A stretch of 64,000 nt of DNA, taken from Bifidobacterium thermophilum. Its GTDB lineage: Bacteria > Actinomycetota > Actinomycetes > Actinomycetales > Bifidobacteriaceae. The position numbers were made by a program, and so were the translations under genes. Positions 28,401 through 37,018 of the stretch are shown one piece after another; the first letter of the stretch is position 1; every line of letters begins with the position of its first letter. Location: contig JGZV01000002.1 of NCBI GenBank assembly GCA_000741495.1, forward strand, positions 186,001-250,000, written 5' to 3'. The notes below the pieces were generated by a model. It made no database searches. It was not told the origin of the DNA and saw nothing but the letters and a program-made list of their open reading frames with translations.

Positions 28401-28969
28401 TCGTCATGGTCCGTGACGATATTGGTGGCGGTCATCACGTGGTTGCCTTTGTTTGCGCCGCCGAGGCTCTGTTCGCCGACGTACATGCCAGCGGTCACAT
28501 TGTTATTGAGTTCTGGACTGTCATGGATGAGCGCTGCGATACGTTTCGCCTGATCTATTGCCAAGGCGTTCATCGGGTAGACGAGAATCGCTTTGATGCC
28601 TTTTCTGCCGAGCCTGCGCTGCTGATAGCAGTAGTCGAGGATCGGATACAGGAAGCATTCGGTCTTGCCTGATCCGGTGCCGGTTGCCACGAGTGTGGAC
28701 TCTCCGGAAGTAATCCGTTGGAACGCCCGCATCTGGTGGGCGTACGGCGGGAACCCCGGATGCAAGCTTGTAAAGGGGAATTTCGCGTGTCTGCCCGCAG
28801 TGCGGAACGGCAGTTTAATCGACACAAATGGATTCTGGACGAGTGCGCCTGTCTGTTGGGCGAGCCGCTTGATTGAACCACGGAACGGCCTGTTCGTCAT
28901 GGGGAACGTGGTTTCCACATAATCCGCCAGACCAGAGGCGATATGCTGTGCGAGTACCACTGGAATCAT
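22445..28969 (-). CDS. Giant DEAD/DEAH helicase with DUF1998 and nuclease-like domain (DrmA/B- or DruE-like)
   Basis: 2174 aa from ATG 28969, which overlaps the methyltransferase stop (ATGA) and has GGAGG eight bases upstream; the longer reading from 29005 is rejected. Helicase motifs: ATGTGSGKTE (95-104), VVDEFHTFDGAQG (231-243), IGTSATMG, then TPTLEMGIDIGDLS and YVQRAGRAGRRDGN. Several Cys pairs (INCRDCGG, WFCNSCMK, YRCPFCGS) interrupt the helicase. A DUF1998 module follows near 1500-1690 with YDTVPGGTGYL and DGCYRCLYAYR. Near 1786-1830 KPDFVL, VAIFVDGIQYHA and LRRAGYRVWSLTYDD resemble a Vsr/DUF559-type PD-(D/E)XK fold. The last 320 residues are unassigned. Helicase plus DUF1998 is what DrmA and DrmB provide separately, and is also the build of Druantia DruE. 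Confidence 0.82.
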   Translation of the reverse strand: MIPVVLAQHIASGLADYVETTFPMTNRPFRGSIKRLAQQTGALVQNPFVSIKLPFRTAGRHAKFPFTSLHPGFPPYAHQMRAFQRITSGESTLVATGTGSGKTECFLYPILDYCYQQRRLGRKGIKAILVYPMNALAIDQAKRIAALIHDSPELNNNVTAGMYVGEQSLGGANKGNHVMTATNIVTDHDELLKTPPDILLTNYKMLDYLLVRPKDTRIWDDNDETTLKYFVVDEFHTFDGAQGTDLACLLRRLTDRLHTSSDEICCIGTSATMGTDETVESVCKYAQDIFNTTFTPESVITEDRLHASEFFDNEDADNTIPSAIEAEKLINLEHDTDPEAYLSCAAQAWLEEWRQQQSIEDSAVRIELGRQLKRSRFLCTLTDLISQHPRRVDGSLLDELAIRHLRFNSLNREQQKACVDALVALVSYVRAGNAQNPRPFLNVQVQLWVKELGRVVANVTGLDGEVDYRPAIELTKEDLRTRMPVINCRDCGGTAWIGLLGKDGWIGIRDMESFYSTFFDYKAKNDLITLQPCEMGFTPENDGCAAVWFCNSCMKAETVASFEPSECECSACGTPRITMIARTMSLVEGRKHYRCPFCGSEQDIAMVGVRATTQISVMLTELSGDTFNDDDKAIVFSDSVQDASYRASVFNSRTWRFALRNSAVDYLEKNSMAGSSLADFLNHQNDYYHRRYDNEAEYIVRFIAPNMTWMREYDAVLRNNPAGPERKLLLDWIGRRIRLESLLELGMRCRIGRTLEKSGCAALAFDQPLMERVSVVTMERCHNEIGLRREAIDHDDWLHLTAAFLNLLRTRGAFLDVTYDRFLQQDGNTYFLSNKNEKWMPGVYVDEVPHFLSDKPSVRKKAFDTLDSGPYRQLVHRYLSEKSFESADIHCELLGILLEECVRAGIVGTIQVSSGPIPRTVYGLLETGCMVDDNVTQLVCNTCGRSYSCATRNLPAWRGARCRTRSCSGILTAGTDEAAALELGYYGKLYRNEPAERIHAAEHTGLLSGDTRNRLEEQFKLEHPQPGAVNVLACTPTLEMGIDIGDLSTVILSSIPPSQAQYVQRAGRAGRRDGNSLILAVANSKEHDVYFYQRPEDMLDGSIDPPHIFLKATAVLERQLIAYALGKWVHEMLATGKVPQDIVPLKLKQCLNNIAEQQTNDFPLNFLEWTSKHTGELVTGFEELFGFSSETRNQLEAFARGTSEDSTMSRRIFDVFGRTNDTLTALSQQRREADRLLEELKDKPQDSSFTQQQLECEEEIRNLQQIINGIRSTSTFNYLSDQGVLPNYAFPETGVTLHTILKPDKEQTNGKNGVETLLENQRRRSKTVTQDFVRPAASAITELAPGSTFFAAGRKYKISRILCTQGGTGGDIVMWRLCPNCSHAEPVSSSEHLASCPSCGSMQWADSGQKRPMVRINTVISEETESESQVDDTSDNRPKAHFVKNTLVDIAREHIDSAWEITGATSFGFDYTSKETIREINLGEAAGDGSQLEIAGTTANGKGFTVCARCGAVIEGNHVRHAYSCPERKRNAETLVNPEQKDTCLFLYREVKSEILRMLVPEIDGGTGSSGAAESLTAAVMLGMRRVFGNIDHIAVTLSNEPTSDGSGLRKTYLAFYDTVPGGTGYLKQMADPDLLQNVLAAAREAMLTCDCADTDADGCYRCLYAYRQSRALEMISRHKALGMIDKILDPHNKCRRIDTISKIDENPLFDSTLEQHFIEALRGLYAHPFGENATAKGHRADLIQAFVHGKQGYKLTVNGYQWDVEPQVTLGPQSGVAQPCKPDFVLSLSTVDTDESDDRKSVAIFVDGIQYHAGIVKEDSLKREALRRAGYRVWSLTYDDVIGFVQGKTEKELADPLLDMNKMPSTQAYRKSIVQKHSDVFDPSIVGTVGMLGCYLARQDAEKIFTDQANSISFALNARDGNRNNPETAERLNSIESIQGEPRAEFTANSLHQYPHGKRLNAYVGLEMGGNTPPVTAHVGLLFNDVQRDETNDQPGYNPLNTLDDDDRIDYKTQWSGYWHIVNLLQFSPDFHFMAETAMEGENPYVPLNAMSHQSEAVQEDSDGTGWSAIMADPTYLYLSDETKRFIKKAEKLSIPAPKELGYELQDEHGKVIGQADLAWVDIKVVFFPIIDIAADDANAQAFTNRGWTVITDATADNDITECFNDGADGKES

Positions 28970-31900
28970 CGATTGCCTCCATATTTGTGTTCGAAAAACG
29001 CCCATGCTGTTTTGTAGTCTTCGATTCGATCACAGACGTCGAACGGTGCGACATAGTCGATAGAACGGTCACGTGGGCCGCCAGGCTGGGTATCGTCGCT
29101 GATTATGCGGGTGAACACCGTTCCCGCAGGAGCATTGCGCCAACCATTGAATTCAGCACGGCCGGCAGTCAGTCTGCCATAGCTCTTCTTCACTGAAAAG
29201 GCGATACGGCCGTTGGCGTCGTACCACGTATCTGCTTCATACTGGTTGAGCACCATAAAGGTAAGCTTGTAAATGCTGATGAGCTCGTCCAGCGAGATGC
29301 CAAGAGCCATTGAAGCCAGAACATCGAGTTCCACCAGGGCCTGCCGGCGTGCATAATCCGACCGCAATGGCGTATGCCAGTCCCAATCCTCTGCCAATGA
29401 AGTAAAGGCGTTCGCCGGCAAGCGGGAATCCTGCTTGGACCATTCCATGGCTCGGTAGGAGTCTTCCCAGCAGCTCTTCCACAGTTCTGCATATGGTCTG
29501 GTCAGACAGTTCAGCAACAAACCACGAAGCCGGATCTCAGTATTCAAACTGCTGTCCGGAACCGGCAACGTAGACAAGACAGAACGGTTGACATGAGATT
29601 TCCCTGCCGCTCTGACGAAAAAGTCATATGGTAACGATGCTTCGAGTCCACTCATCAGTGCAAGCAACGCGTAACGCTCTGGGTGCACACCATAACCTGT
29701 TATGGTGTTCACCCAGGCTGCGCCTGGGTGAACACAGGACGCTTGCAGCGTCCTTTCGCTTGTCACCCCAACATACTCGCGGTTGCATAGTCTGTAGACA
29801 GCATCGAATCGTGTGCCGTCATTCATTTTTTGGATACGTTTACTGTATTCGGCGTCGCTGCAAGCTTGTGAATATTTGGCCCGGGGAAGGTAGTTCTCTG
29901 GAATCTCGGTGAGATCAATCGCATCATAGTCGCTATTGCTCTTATACGTTCTTCGCGTGGTCTGCAATAGCGGGTTGCCAACACCGATGAACGGGCTGGA
30001 ATAAATCAATGTCTTTGTGGTATCCGGGAAATGGATGTCATCATCGATGGTCCCATCCTTACGGGAGTTGGTCTCATTCCACATGCTGGAGTACGTGATT
30101 TCATCATCATAATCGCGTAGCGTGTGCGGCGCTTCCGCCATTTTTTCCAAGGTGGAAAGCAACTCTGTGGCATGGATACCAATCATCGGCGTCTGTTCCC
30201 AGTCTTCGGCCTTACCCGAACCGACGAGTCTGGAGAACAGCTCAAGTTCCCGTTTGGTGATATGGATAATCCTGTCCTTATGACCTCTCGTGTCCCATTC
30301 CTTGCCGTTCTTGACTCCAGGGACTTCTCCGGAACCGTCCGACTTATAGCATGCGTCGACGGTTTTGGGGTCATACAACCCCCAGATGGAATCGAAACAC
30401 ACTTCCGACGCATCTCTCTTCGCCGATGGATTCCTGTAGACATTCAAACCGAAACTCGTCTCATGATGGACACCGGCAAACAGCTTCTTTTCATTGCTGA
30501 ATTGGAAATGATATCGCAGACGCCGATACATCTGTTCACGTAAAACACCCGCACGGGTGTCACCATAGATCTCATCAGGATGAACGAATGCGCTTACCCC
30601 GGTGTCCATACGCGTATAGTCCCATGCATTGGGTAAGAAGCAGCGGAACAAATTAGTGCGTCCTTTAAGCAGTTGGTAATTGCAAATGGCTCCAAAATAA
30701 GACAGTGAGCCTGCGATATTTGCATATTCGCCGATATACACAGCTCTTGTACGCTCATCCTGTAAAATTTCAAGTATCCGTTTGCTCAGTGAGGACGCAC
30801 TCAGCTTGTGTATTGCAAGATATGGATTTACATCCGAGACGACGTCGGCTTCTTTCCATTGAACGTTCACCCACGGTGGATTCCCAATCATCAAATCGAA
30901 CCCACCTTCGTTGAATACATCAGCGAATTCCAGCTCCCAGTGGAAGAAGTGCTGCTCTTCGGCAATCTGTTTGACCAAACGCAGACGTTTAGCAGTGTCG
31001 TTGTCACCGCTACACAGCTCCTGAAGATCCACCTCATGCTCAAACATGTAGTCACGCTCATCTTCGCTGTTCAAGCTGTCTTCAAACGTAGGCTGATTAT
31101 CTTCGCGAACCAGTTCGAATCCTTCCGGTATCTTTCCCGTCAGAATCAGCGCCATGTCAAGTAAATAATCACGCCTCGAGGGCAGAAGCTGAGCTGCATC
31201 AATCGGCCAAAACCACAGGGAACACCAATAATCCATCGCGAGTTTGAGCCGTGCATATTCGCTGGCATTCTTCGCATGGTCGGAGAAGTACTCCAAGCGA
31301 AGCATCTCGTCCTTTTCACGAATTGAAAGATGATTACGGCGATCGATGTCCTCGGTCATTCCCTCGAAGTCGCTCTGCCCGCGCTCCTGTTGCTCTATGA
31401 GTGTATCGGTATGCTTGCTGTCATGGAGGAACTGATCATATCCGTAGATGCTCAACCTGTCCTCATCACGTGTTTCATACTCGAGCTGTCTGCGGGCCTT
31501 GACTTGTCCTTTCCACAGTGCATCGATGCTCTCGGAGAGCTGCTTCATGGCACCGATCTCTGTCTTGGAATACGGCCGATCAGTGAAGTCTTTCTTCCAG
31601 TCAGCGATGACGCTGAGGTTCGTTGACTCGATTGTCTCGATGGTTTTGTCATTGTAAGCGCACATGCCCGGATCGCCGGTAAGAAAGTGGTATATTCTGC
31701 GGGTGGATAACGCCGACTTCTTGAAACCAATCCGCTTGGGACTGGTGGTATTCCATCTGAGATTCTTGGCCGTGCTCGCAAGCTCGGACTCAAGATATCC
31801 AGCACGCCGTGCTCCAACCAGCGAGTTTCCGCATACCAATTGAGTTCCGAACCATGGCACGAACGAACCTTCGCAGATGGTGTTGAGCCACAGCGATACC

Positions 31901-33837
31901 TCGCCAAGTTCCACTGCCACCGGGTTCAAGTCGATGCCATAAATGCAGCGGTCGGCGATGAACATCTTGACCTTTTGCAATTCAGCTTGTCGTCGCTCGG
32001 CTGGAATCGCCGCCTGTGTGCCTTTCTGTGCAACCAACTCATGTTCCCTACGCGACAGATACATACTCGCCAGTTGGTTGATTACCTCATTGAGGAATGT
32101 GGCGGAGCCCATCGCCGGTTCGCAGATTTTCAACGTAAGAATATCCGTTGCCTGACGGATGCGCGGTTCGAGCTCCTTGATCGCATATTTGACCAGGCAC
32201 TGCGCAAGACTATCAGGCGTGTAGTACGACGCAGAGGTCTCCCGCTCGCGTCCGGCAAGACGATAGATGAAGGTGCCCGGCTCATAGCTACGTAACTCGC
32301 CTTCATGAGGATCACCGGCCGGATAGCGTACGCGCTCATTCTCCGCATAGTCGGAAAGCTGCTGCTCGGTGACGAAATAACCGACGTTGAGAGGATCATA
32401 GTGGTCCTTTTCACGCTTCACCTCGTAGAGTTTCTCTTTGGCGATGAACCCACGGTACGACAGCAGCGCCTCGTAGACCGCGCCCATCTGGCTGATGCCG
32501 AGTGCAGCATATGAGATGCGTTGCCTTCTGCGCGCCCCCTTGGTGGCTCCGCTCACGCTCATCAAATCGATGACCTTGAGCATTTGGCTGTCACGCAACT
32601 TCGCGTTTTCAAGAAGTCCTGTACGTTCCGGGTCGAAGATATGGGCTTTCAATGGTGGAATCAGGAAGAGCGCATCACTGATTTCCTCGCTGTTGACCCT
32701 CTTGTAATCATTCTCCGTTGTCGGGTAGCCATTGAATACCAGACGGTCGAGTTGTCGCAAGGTATCCGCCAGATATGTGGTGTCACCTGCCTCATCCATA
32801 CGACCACGCATCTGTTCTGCGATATCCCGCAGGCTATCCAACGAATAACCTGTACGGTAAATCTCCGATCTCATAGGTGCATAGCCTAAAGAGGGCTTGG
32901 CTTCAATGAACAACAGGAACAACAGGCGATACATGTAACGCAACGCTTGCAGTGTGAGTTCGCCAGCATCGATCTCCTCGATGGATCTTTGCTTATTATG
33001 TACCCAGTCATTAATGACTTCGTTGCCGAGGATCTCCACGCATTCACGCAAAGCAGAACGTAAGCCATCCGATACTTCGACAGCATTTTTCGCAGATTGT
33101 TCATCGAACGCATCGAGCACGCTATCGCCATTGTCCGGACAAAGGCTGTCATGGTCAAGAAGCACAGCCATCGCGGAGTAGACATGATCTTGATGTCGGC
33201 TGAAAATCGTGTCAAGATCGAATATCACGCATCTTTTGTCGCTCCACTTGCGACGGTCGATCAGCACAATCTGGTGCAGCCCCATGACCAGCACCCAACG
33301 GGTAGGCTGATCAAAATCCGACAACAGCATACGAACGTATTCTTCACAGGAAGGTCCGTTACCGGTATCTTCCTCAGCAGGACTCTCCAGCACTCCTGTT
33401 GAGGTATCACGCGTATAGCTCGCAATGACTTGTACAATAGGCACACCCAATGTGTCATTGACTTGGTAGTGTACAGGGATATTCGTTCCTGCCGACGCAT
33501 CTACAAGGCCGGTTACCGGCGCTACGTTTGCCTTGGCAGCATACCCGAGTGAGTCCAGCATGCCGTCAATGAATTCCCGCACACTCTCCGTCCCAAACAG
33601 GTCAGTGTCATTGTTGTTGATAATCTGCACATACGATTGCCGCATCGCCTTCAATTTGAAAACAGGACGATCCTGCGCAGCAAGTTCACGCCATGCCTTC
33701 GACGTCTCAGCAACACCCTGTGGGAAATACTCCTTCATGTAGTAGGGCGTGTAGAAATCGTTTACGGATTCAATGCCCGGAAATGTCTCGTTCAGTTCCT
33801 TCACCATTGCTATTCCCAGTTCTCTCCGACGCCTCAT
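28966..33837 (-). CDS. N6-adenine DNA methyltransferase, DrmMI/Eco57I-like
   Basis: 1623 aa. SAM-binding motif I is EPAMGSATFLNEVINQLA (near residue 576), followed by YGIDLNPVAVELGEVSLWLN, and the catalytic motif IV is IGNPPWVN (near 985), the NPPW/Y form of gamma-class N6-adenine methyltransferases. Long N-terminal and C-terminal regions probably serve target recognition. No separate restriction domain is obvious. ATG 33837 overlaps the SNF2 gene stop (ATGA); a second Met at 33807 (MVKELNETF) is possible and no strong ribosome binding site decides. Sitting between a SNF2 helicase and a DUF1998 helicase, it occupies the position of DISARM DrmMI. It should methylate host DNA to mark self. Confidence 0.85.
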   Translation of the reverse strand: MRRRRELGIAMVKELNETFPGIESVNDFYTPYYMKEYFPQGVAETSKAWRELAAQDRPVFKLKAMRQSYVQIINNNDTDLFGTESVREFIDGMLDSLGYAAKANVAPVTGLVDASAGTNIPVHYQVNDTLGVPIVQVIASYTRDTSTGVLESPAEEDTGNGPSCEEYVRMLLSDFDQPTRWVLVMGLHQIVLIDRRKWSDKRCVIFDLDTIFSRHQDHVYSAMAVLLDHDSLCPDNGDSVLDAFDEQSAKNAVEVSDGLRSALRECVEILGNEVINDWVHNKQRSIEEIDAGELTLQALRYMYRLLFLLFIEAKPSLGYAPMRSEIYRTGYSLDSLRDIAEQMRGRMDEAGDTTYLADTLRQLDRLVFNGYPTTENDYKRVNSEEISDALFLIPPLKAHIFDPERTGLLENAKLRDSQMLKVIDLMSVSGATKGARRRQRISYAALGISQMGAVYEALLSYRGFIAKEKLYEVKREKDHYDPLNVGYFVTEQQLSDYAENERVRYPAGDPHEGELRSYEPGTFIYRLAGRERETSASYYTPDSLAQCLVKYAIKELEPRIRQATDILTLKICEPAMGSATFLNEVINQLASMYLSRREHELVAQKGTQAAIPAERRQAELQKVKMFIADRCIYGIDLNPVAVELGEVSLWLNTICEGSFVPWFGTQLVCGNSLVGARRAGYLESELASTAKNLRWNTTSPKRIGFKKSALSTRRIYHFLTGDPGMCAYNDKTIETIESTNLSVIADWKKDFTDRPYSKTEIGAMKQLSESIDALWKGQVKARRQLEYETRDEDRLSIYGYDQFLHDSKHTDTLIEQQERGQSDFEGMTEDIDRRNHLSIREKDEMLRLEYFSDHAKNASEYARLKLAMDYWCSLWFWPIDAAQLLPSRRDYLLDMALILTGKIPEGFELVREDNQPTFEDSLNSEDERDYMFEHEVDLQELCSGDNDTAKRLRLVKQIAEEQHFFHWELEFADVFNEGGFDLMIGNPPWVNVQWKEADVVSDVNPYLAIHKLSASSLSKRILEILQDERTRAVYIGEYANIAGSLSYFGAICNYQLLKGRTNLFRCFLPNAWDYTRMDTGVSAFVHPDEIYGDTRAGVLREQMYRRLRYHFQFSNEKKLFAGVHHETSFGLNVYRNPSAKRDASEVCFDSIWGLYDPKTVDACYKSDGSGEVPGVKNGKEWDTRGHKDRIIHITKRELELFSRLVGSGKAEDWEQTPMIGIHATELLSTLEKMAEAPHTLRDYDDEITYSSMWNETNSRKDGTIDDDIHFPDTTKTLIYSSPFIGVGNPLLQTTRRTYKSNSDYDAIDLTEIPENYLPRAKYSQACSDAEYSKRIQKMNDGTRFDAVYRLCNREYVGVTSERTLQASCVHPGAAWVNTITGYGVHPERYALLALMSGLEASLPYDFFVRAAGKSHVNRSVLSTLPVPDSSLNTEIRLRGLLLNCLTRPYAELWKSCWEDSYRAMEWSKQDSRLPANAFTSLAEDWDWHTPLRSDYARRQALVELDVLASMALGISLDELISIYKLTFMVLNQYEADTWYDANGRIAFSVKKSYGRLTAGRAEFNGWRNAPAGTVFTRIISDDTQPGGPRDRSIDYVAPFDVCDRIEDYKTAWAFFEHKYGGNR

Positions 33838-36800
33838 TCACTTGCGACAAACGCCGCAGCGACACGAATGATAGGCTGTTGTTCAGATGCGTCAAGCGAC
33901 ATCTCGACCCAGTTAGCGTACTCATTGCAGATACGCATGGTATCCGCTTCTGCTGCAGAAGTATCGCTACGATTCCTTGATGCAACGACACGGTTGCGTT
34001 CTACAGACCACTGCTGTATTCGAACGAGTTGAGATTCTATGTTGCGATCTGCCCGCTCCTGATACTTATTTTGGTACTGTTCGAGTATTTTTCTACCCTG
34101 ATGGACCGCGCCGGCAAGTAATTCCTCAGCCAATTCTGTCTGGCTTTTGCTCGGCGAGTTCTCTTCGCGGTTGATGTAACGCCGTTCGATGGTCCCTGGG
34201 ATCACGCTGCCGCGATAACCGGTGATACGCCAGACCTCATCGAGGGAAAGACTCTCCTGATATTCGGTACCGAGATATCGCAGTCCAAACCACTGATCGA
34301 TGACAGGTGACGCATGCTTGTTAGCAAGCATGCCGTTCATCAATATGATGGTTTCACCATCTTGCATCTTCCCATTACCGACACCGATGATCGGGGCCTC
34401 ATCGCGCTTGTACAGCAAGGATGTAGACTTCAAACCCACCCATTCAGTGATGGGGTTCAGAGCCCACAGGTATTGCGTTGTGCTCCATTGCTCGTCATTC
34501 AATGTTGCAACCAAGCTATTCGCGCGATTTTCACAGTATTCACGGTCAGCGCTCCACTCGGCGGTATCATGACTGAGAATGCGGGCATCCGGGACGCGTC
34601 TGCGCAGCCATGCACGCAACGGGCTGTCTTTCTTGAATTTCACAGTTAGGCGTTGTTCGGAAGCGCTTTCATTCATGCGCTCTATTCCTGCTGACTGCTT
34701 GAATTCAGGGCACTGTAACCCTTGTTCGACAAAGGAATAGTCGGACATCAACGTTTTGGATTCGCTTATTCCGTCACCGGTAGCCATCTTTCGGAATATG
34801 CTATCCGGATCCGAATTGTCTTCACTATCAGCGCTGTTGCTATTGGATTCTTGCGAGTTCCCCGATTGTTCGAGGTTGAAGAATTTCATCGGATCGAACG
34901 CGTCTACATCTTCTTCCACTGTCTTCCGGGAGTCATCACTTGCAGGCTGCTCAGTCGAATCGATATCTGTCGGTCGAATGCTCAGTCGTTGTGAGAAGTG
35001 TTCCGCTGATTCGCCCGACTCGATGGCTTCGCGAGTGACCGCTTCCTCTGCCTCGATGTCAAACTTGCCCATCAGCAGTGCCGGGTCTCCGATATCTTTT
35101 CGGGCCTGATCCTCTTTCTCTTGAAGAATCTCAAGAATCCTGGCGTCGCCTTTTATCTTCTCATTGCGTGAATCGATGGTCATGAATCTGATGTCCGGCT
35201 GCTTACGCTGACCATAGCGGTCAATGCGCCCATTGCGCTGCTGGAACACCATCAGGGACCACGGCGTATCGAAATGAATCAGACGATGGCTCAAATAATG
35301 CAGGTTCAAACCTTCAGAAGCGACATCTGAAGCGACAAGAATTCTGATTGGAGATGTCCGAGTGCCAAATTGCTCAACGACTTGCTGCTGTTCCAAATCG
35401 GACATGCTACCATCCATCGATGCGATAGCGTCGGTGGAGAGACCCAGATCCTTGCGCAAGTGCTGTACCAGATAATGTTCGGTCTCGATTCTCTCCGTGA
35501 AAATCACAACACGGTCATCCGGCGCATCGCAATCCCAAGCGTAAGAATCGCTACGCAACAATTGCAGCAACCTCTGGTATCTGGAAAAATCAGTTGGGCT
35601 TATCTTCTCGAGCGCCGTTTTGAGCCCTTCCAACGCTCCGGTGTCTGCTTGACGAACGTTTTCATCACCTTTCGAGAGTTTCACAAGCCGCTCGTCAATC
35701 GTTTTGATGCATGCCACAGGCGATGAGAAAAGACTCTTCTCAAGCAGAGTCTTGAACAACCCAGCATTCGTTCCGCGACGGTGAACATCCATCACCAAAT
35801 GCATGCTCGTCAGACAGTCAAATGCGACCTCCTCGGCAGCGGTAGCGATGCATTTCTCCTGAGTAACCTTACGATCGGGGAAATTTCCCGACACGTCCGA
35901 AAAAACATCCTGTTTGAAACGTCTCACATACAGATGCTCGATATCCGCTTTACTGTAGTTTTCCGGATCCGGCAGCGTAGTCGGGTCAAGCATATTCATC
36001 AACGAAGCGAAACTTTTCGCGCGACCATCGTGTGGGGTTGCCGATAGCATTATCAAGGTATCGGATCGCGTGGCTAGACGTTTGGCGAGTTTCGCCCGCT
36101 GTGCACGACGCCCATCAATCGCACGGTCAGCGACATTCTGTGCTTCATCAATCACGATGATATCCCAATAGGAGGCATCCAACGCAGCACCATACTGGAT
36201 GTCCCGTTTCAGAGTATCAATCGACACAATCACCTTGTCGTAATACGAGAACGGATTAGCGTTTGCCGGAATCTCCGAACGAATCTGCTGGATACGTGAT
36301 GAATCCAGACTGACAAGAGGGATGGTAAATCTGTTCCACATCTCCTTTTGGAATTGTGCCATCATGCTCTTTGCGGTAACGACCAGAATCCGTCGTCCCT
36401 TACGCCGCGCAATGAGCTCTGACATCAAAATACCTGCTTCGAGCGTCTTGCCCAGGCCGACTGCATCGGCTATCAGAATACGTTGACGGGGCTGGGCAAG
36501 TGCTTTCAAAGCAGGAACCAACTGATAAGGCAACGAGTCCATGGCGGCCTTGTCTCCTACATGAATCTTGTCATCTGTGGGCGCGCTCGAACGTAACAGG
36601 CTCTCAATGAATAAATGGGAACGTGAAGCATTCGGCGATGTATCCGGCACGAACATTGTGTTGACCGGATCAACAGGTGTTATGGTATCCAAATCATCCA
36701 GAAACACCGCCGGCATATCACGTACCAGCGGTGAGATGCCCGTGCACGACACAGCTTGGTGACCAAGCATGTTTCTAACAACTTTGGTGACAATCCATTC

Positions 36801-36869
36801 TTGGTCACGGATCAGTACCCTCATGCCGGGAGAAAGCGCATTCCGTTGTTCCTGCACATCGTCTCTCAT
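33834..36869 (-). CDS. SNF2-family helicase, DrmD-like
   Basis: A 1011-aa superfamily 2 protein. Motif I is ADAVGLGKTLEAGILMSEL (near 140), motif II IIVIDEAQN (near 241), motif III MLSATPHDGR, then the C-terminal helicase half with VVIFTERIETEHYLVQHL, ASDVASEGLNLHYLSHRL and QQRNGRIDRYGQRKQ (near 548). An acidic Ser/Asp-rich linker and a C-terminal region of about 280 residues follow. This is the layout of DISARM DrmD. ATG 36869 (MRDDVQEQRNALSPG) is chosen because upstream codons overlap the preceding gene and look non-native; ATG 36893 is an alternative. First gene of a four-gene cluster with ATGA overlaps. It would translocate on DNA to couple recognition with exclusion of phage DNA. Confidence 0.83.
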   Translation of the reverse strand: MRDDVQEQRNALSPGMRVLIRDQEWIVTKVVRNMLGHQAVSCTGISPLVRDMPAVFLDDLDTITPVDPVNTMFVPDTSPNASRSHLFIESLLRSSAPTDDKIHVGDKAAMDSLPYQLVPALKALAQPRQRILIADAVGLGKTLEAGILMSELIARRKGRRILVVTAKSMMAQFQKEMWNRFTIPLVSLDSSRIQQIRSEIPANANPFSYYDKVIVSIDTLKRDIQYGAALDASYWDIIVIDEAQNVADRAIDGRRAQRAKLAKRLATRSDTLIMLSATPHDGRAKSFASLMNMLDPTTLPDPENYSKADIEHLYVRRFKQDVFSDVSGNFPDRKVTQEKCIATAAEEVAFDCLTSMHLVMDVHRRGTNAGLFKTLLEKSLFSSPVACIKTIDERLVKLSKGDENVRQADTGALEGLKTALEKISPTDFSRYQRLLQLLRSDSYAWDCDAPDDRVVIFTERIETEHYLVQHLRKDLGLSTDAIASMDGSMSDLEQQQVVEQFGTRTSPIRILVASDVASEGLNLHYLSHRLIHFDTPWSLMVFQQRNGRIDRYGQRKQPDIRFMTIDSRNEKIKGDARILEILQEKEDQARKDIGDPALLMGKFDIEAEEAVTREAIESGESAEHFSQRLSIRPTDIDSTEQPASDDSRKTVEEDVDAFDPMKFFNLEQSGNSQESNSNSADSEDNSDPDSIFRKMATGDGISESKTLMSDYSFVEQGLQCPEFKQSAGIERMNESASEQRLTVKFKKDSPLRAWLRRRVPDARILSHDTAEWSADREYCENRANSLVATLNDEQWSTTQYLWALNPITEWVGLKSTSLLYKRDEAPIIGVGNGKMQDGETIILMNGMLANKHASPVIDQWFGLRYLGTEYQESLSLDEVWRITGYRGSVIPGTIERRYINREENSPSKSQTELAEELLAGAVHQGRKILEQYQNKYQERADRNIESQLVRIQQWSVERNRVVASRNRSDTSAAEADTMRICNEYANWVEMSLDASEQQPIIRVAAAFVASE

Positions 36870-37018
36870 AGCCTTGCAGCCCCTCGTCACCATCGTTGCA
36901 ATGTTATTGCATACTTTATTGCGGCGGCATGACCACGTATCATCGTCATCTCCATGCTGAAATCCCGATAAACAGTAGCCGCCCCCGCCTTCCGCCGCGA
37001 CAATACAACTCAACCCCC

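Noticed and set aside
28966-33837. BREX PglX as identity of the large methyltransferase
   Set aside because: No brxC, pglZ or brxL-like gene is present; the SNF2 and DUF1998 neighbours fit DISARM-type systems better.
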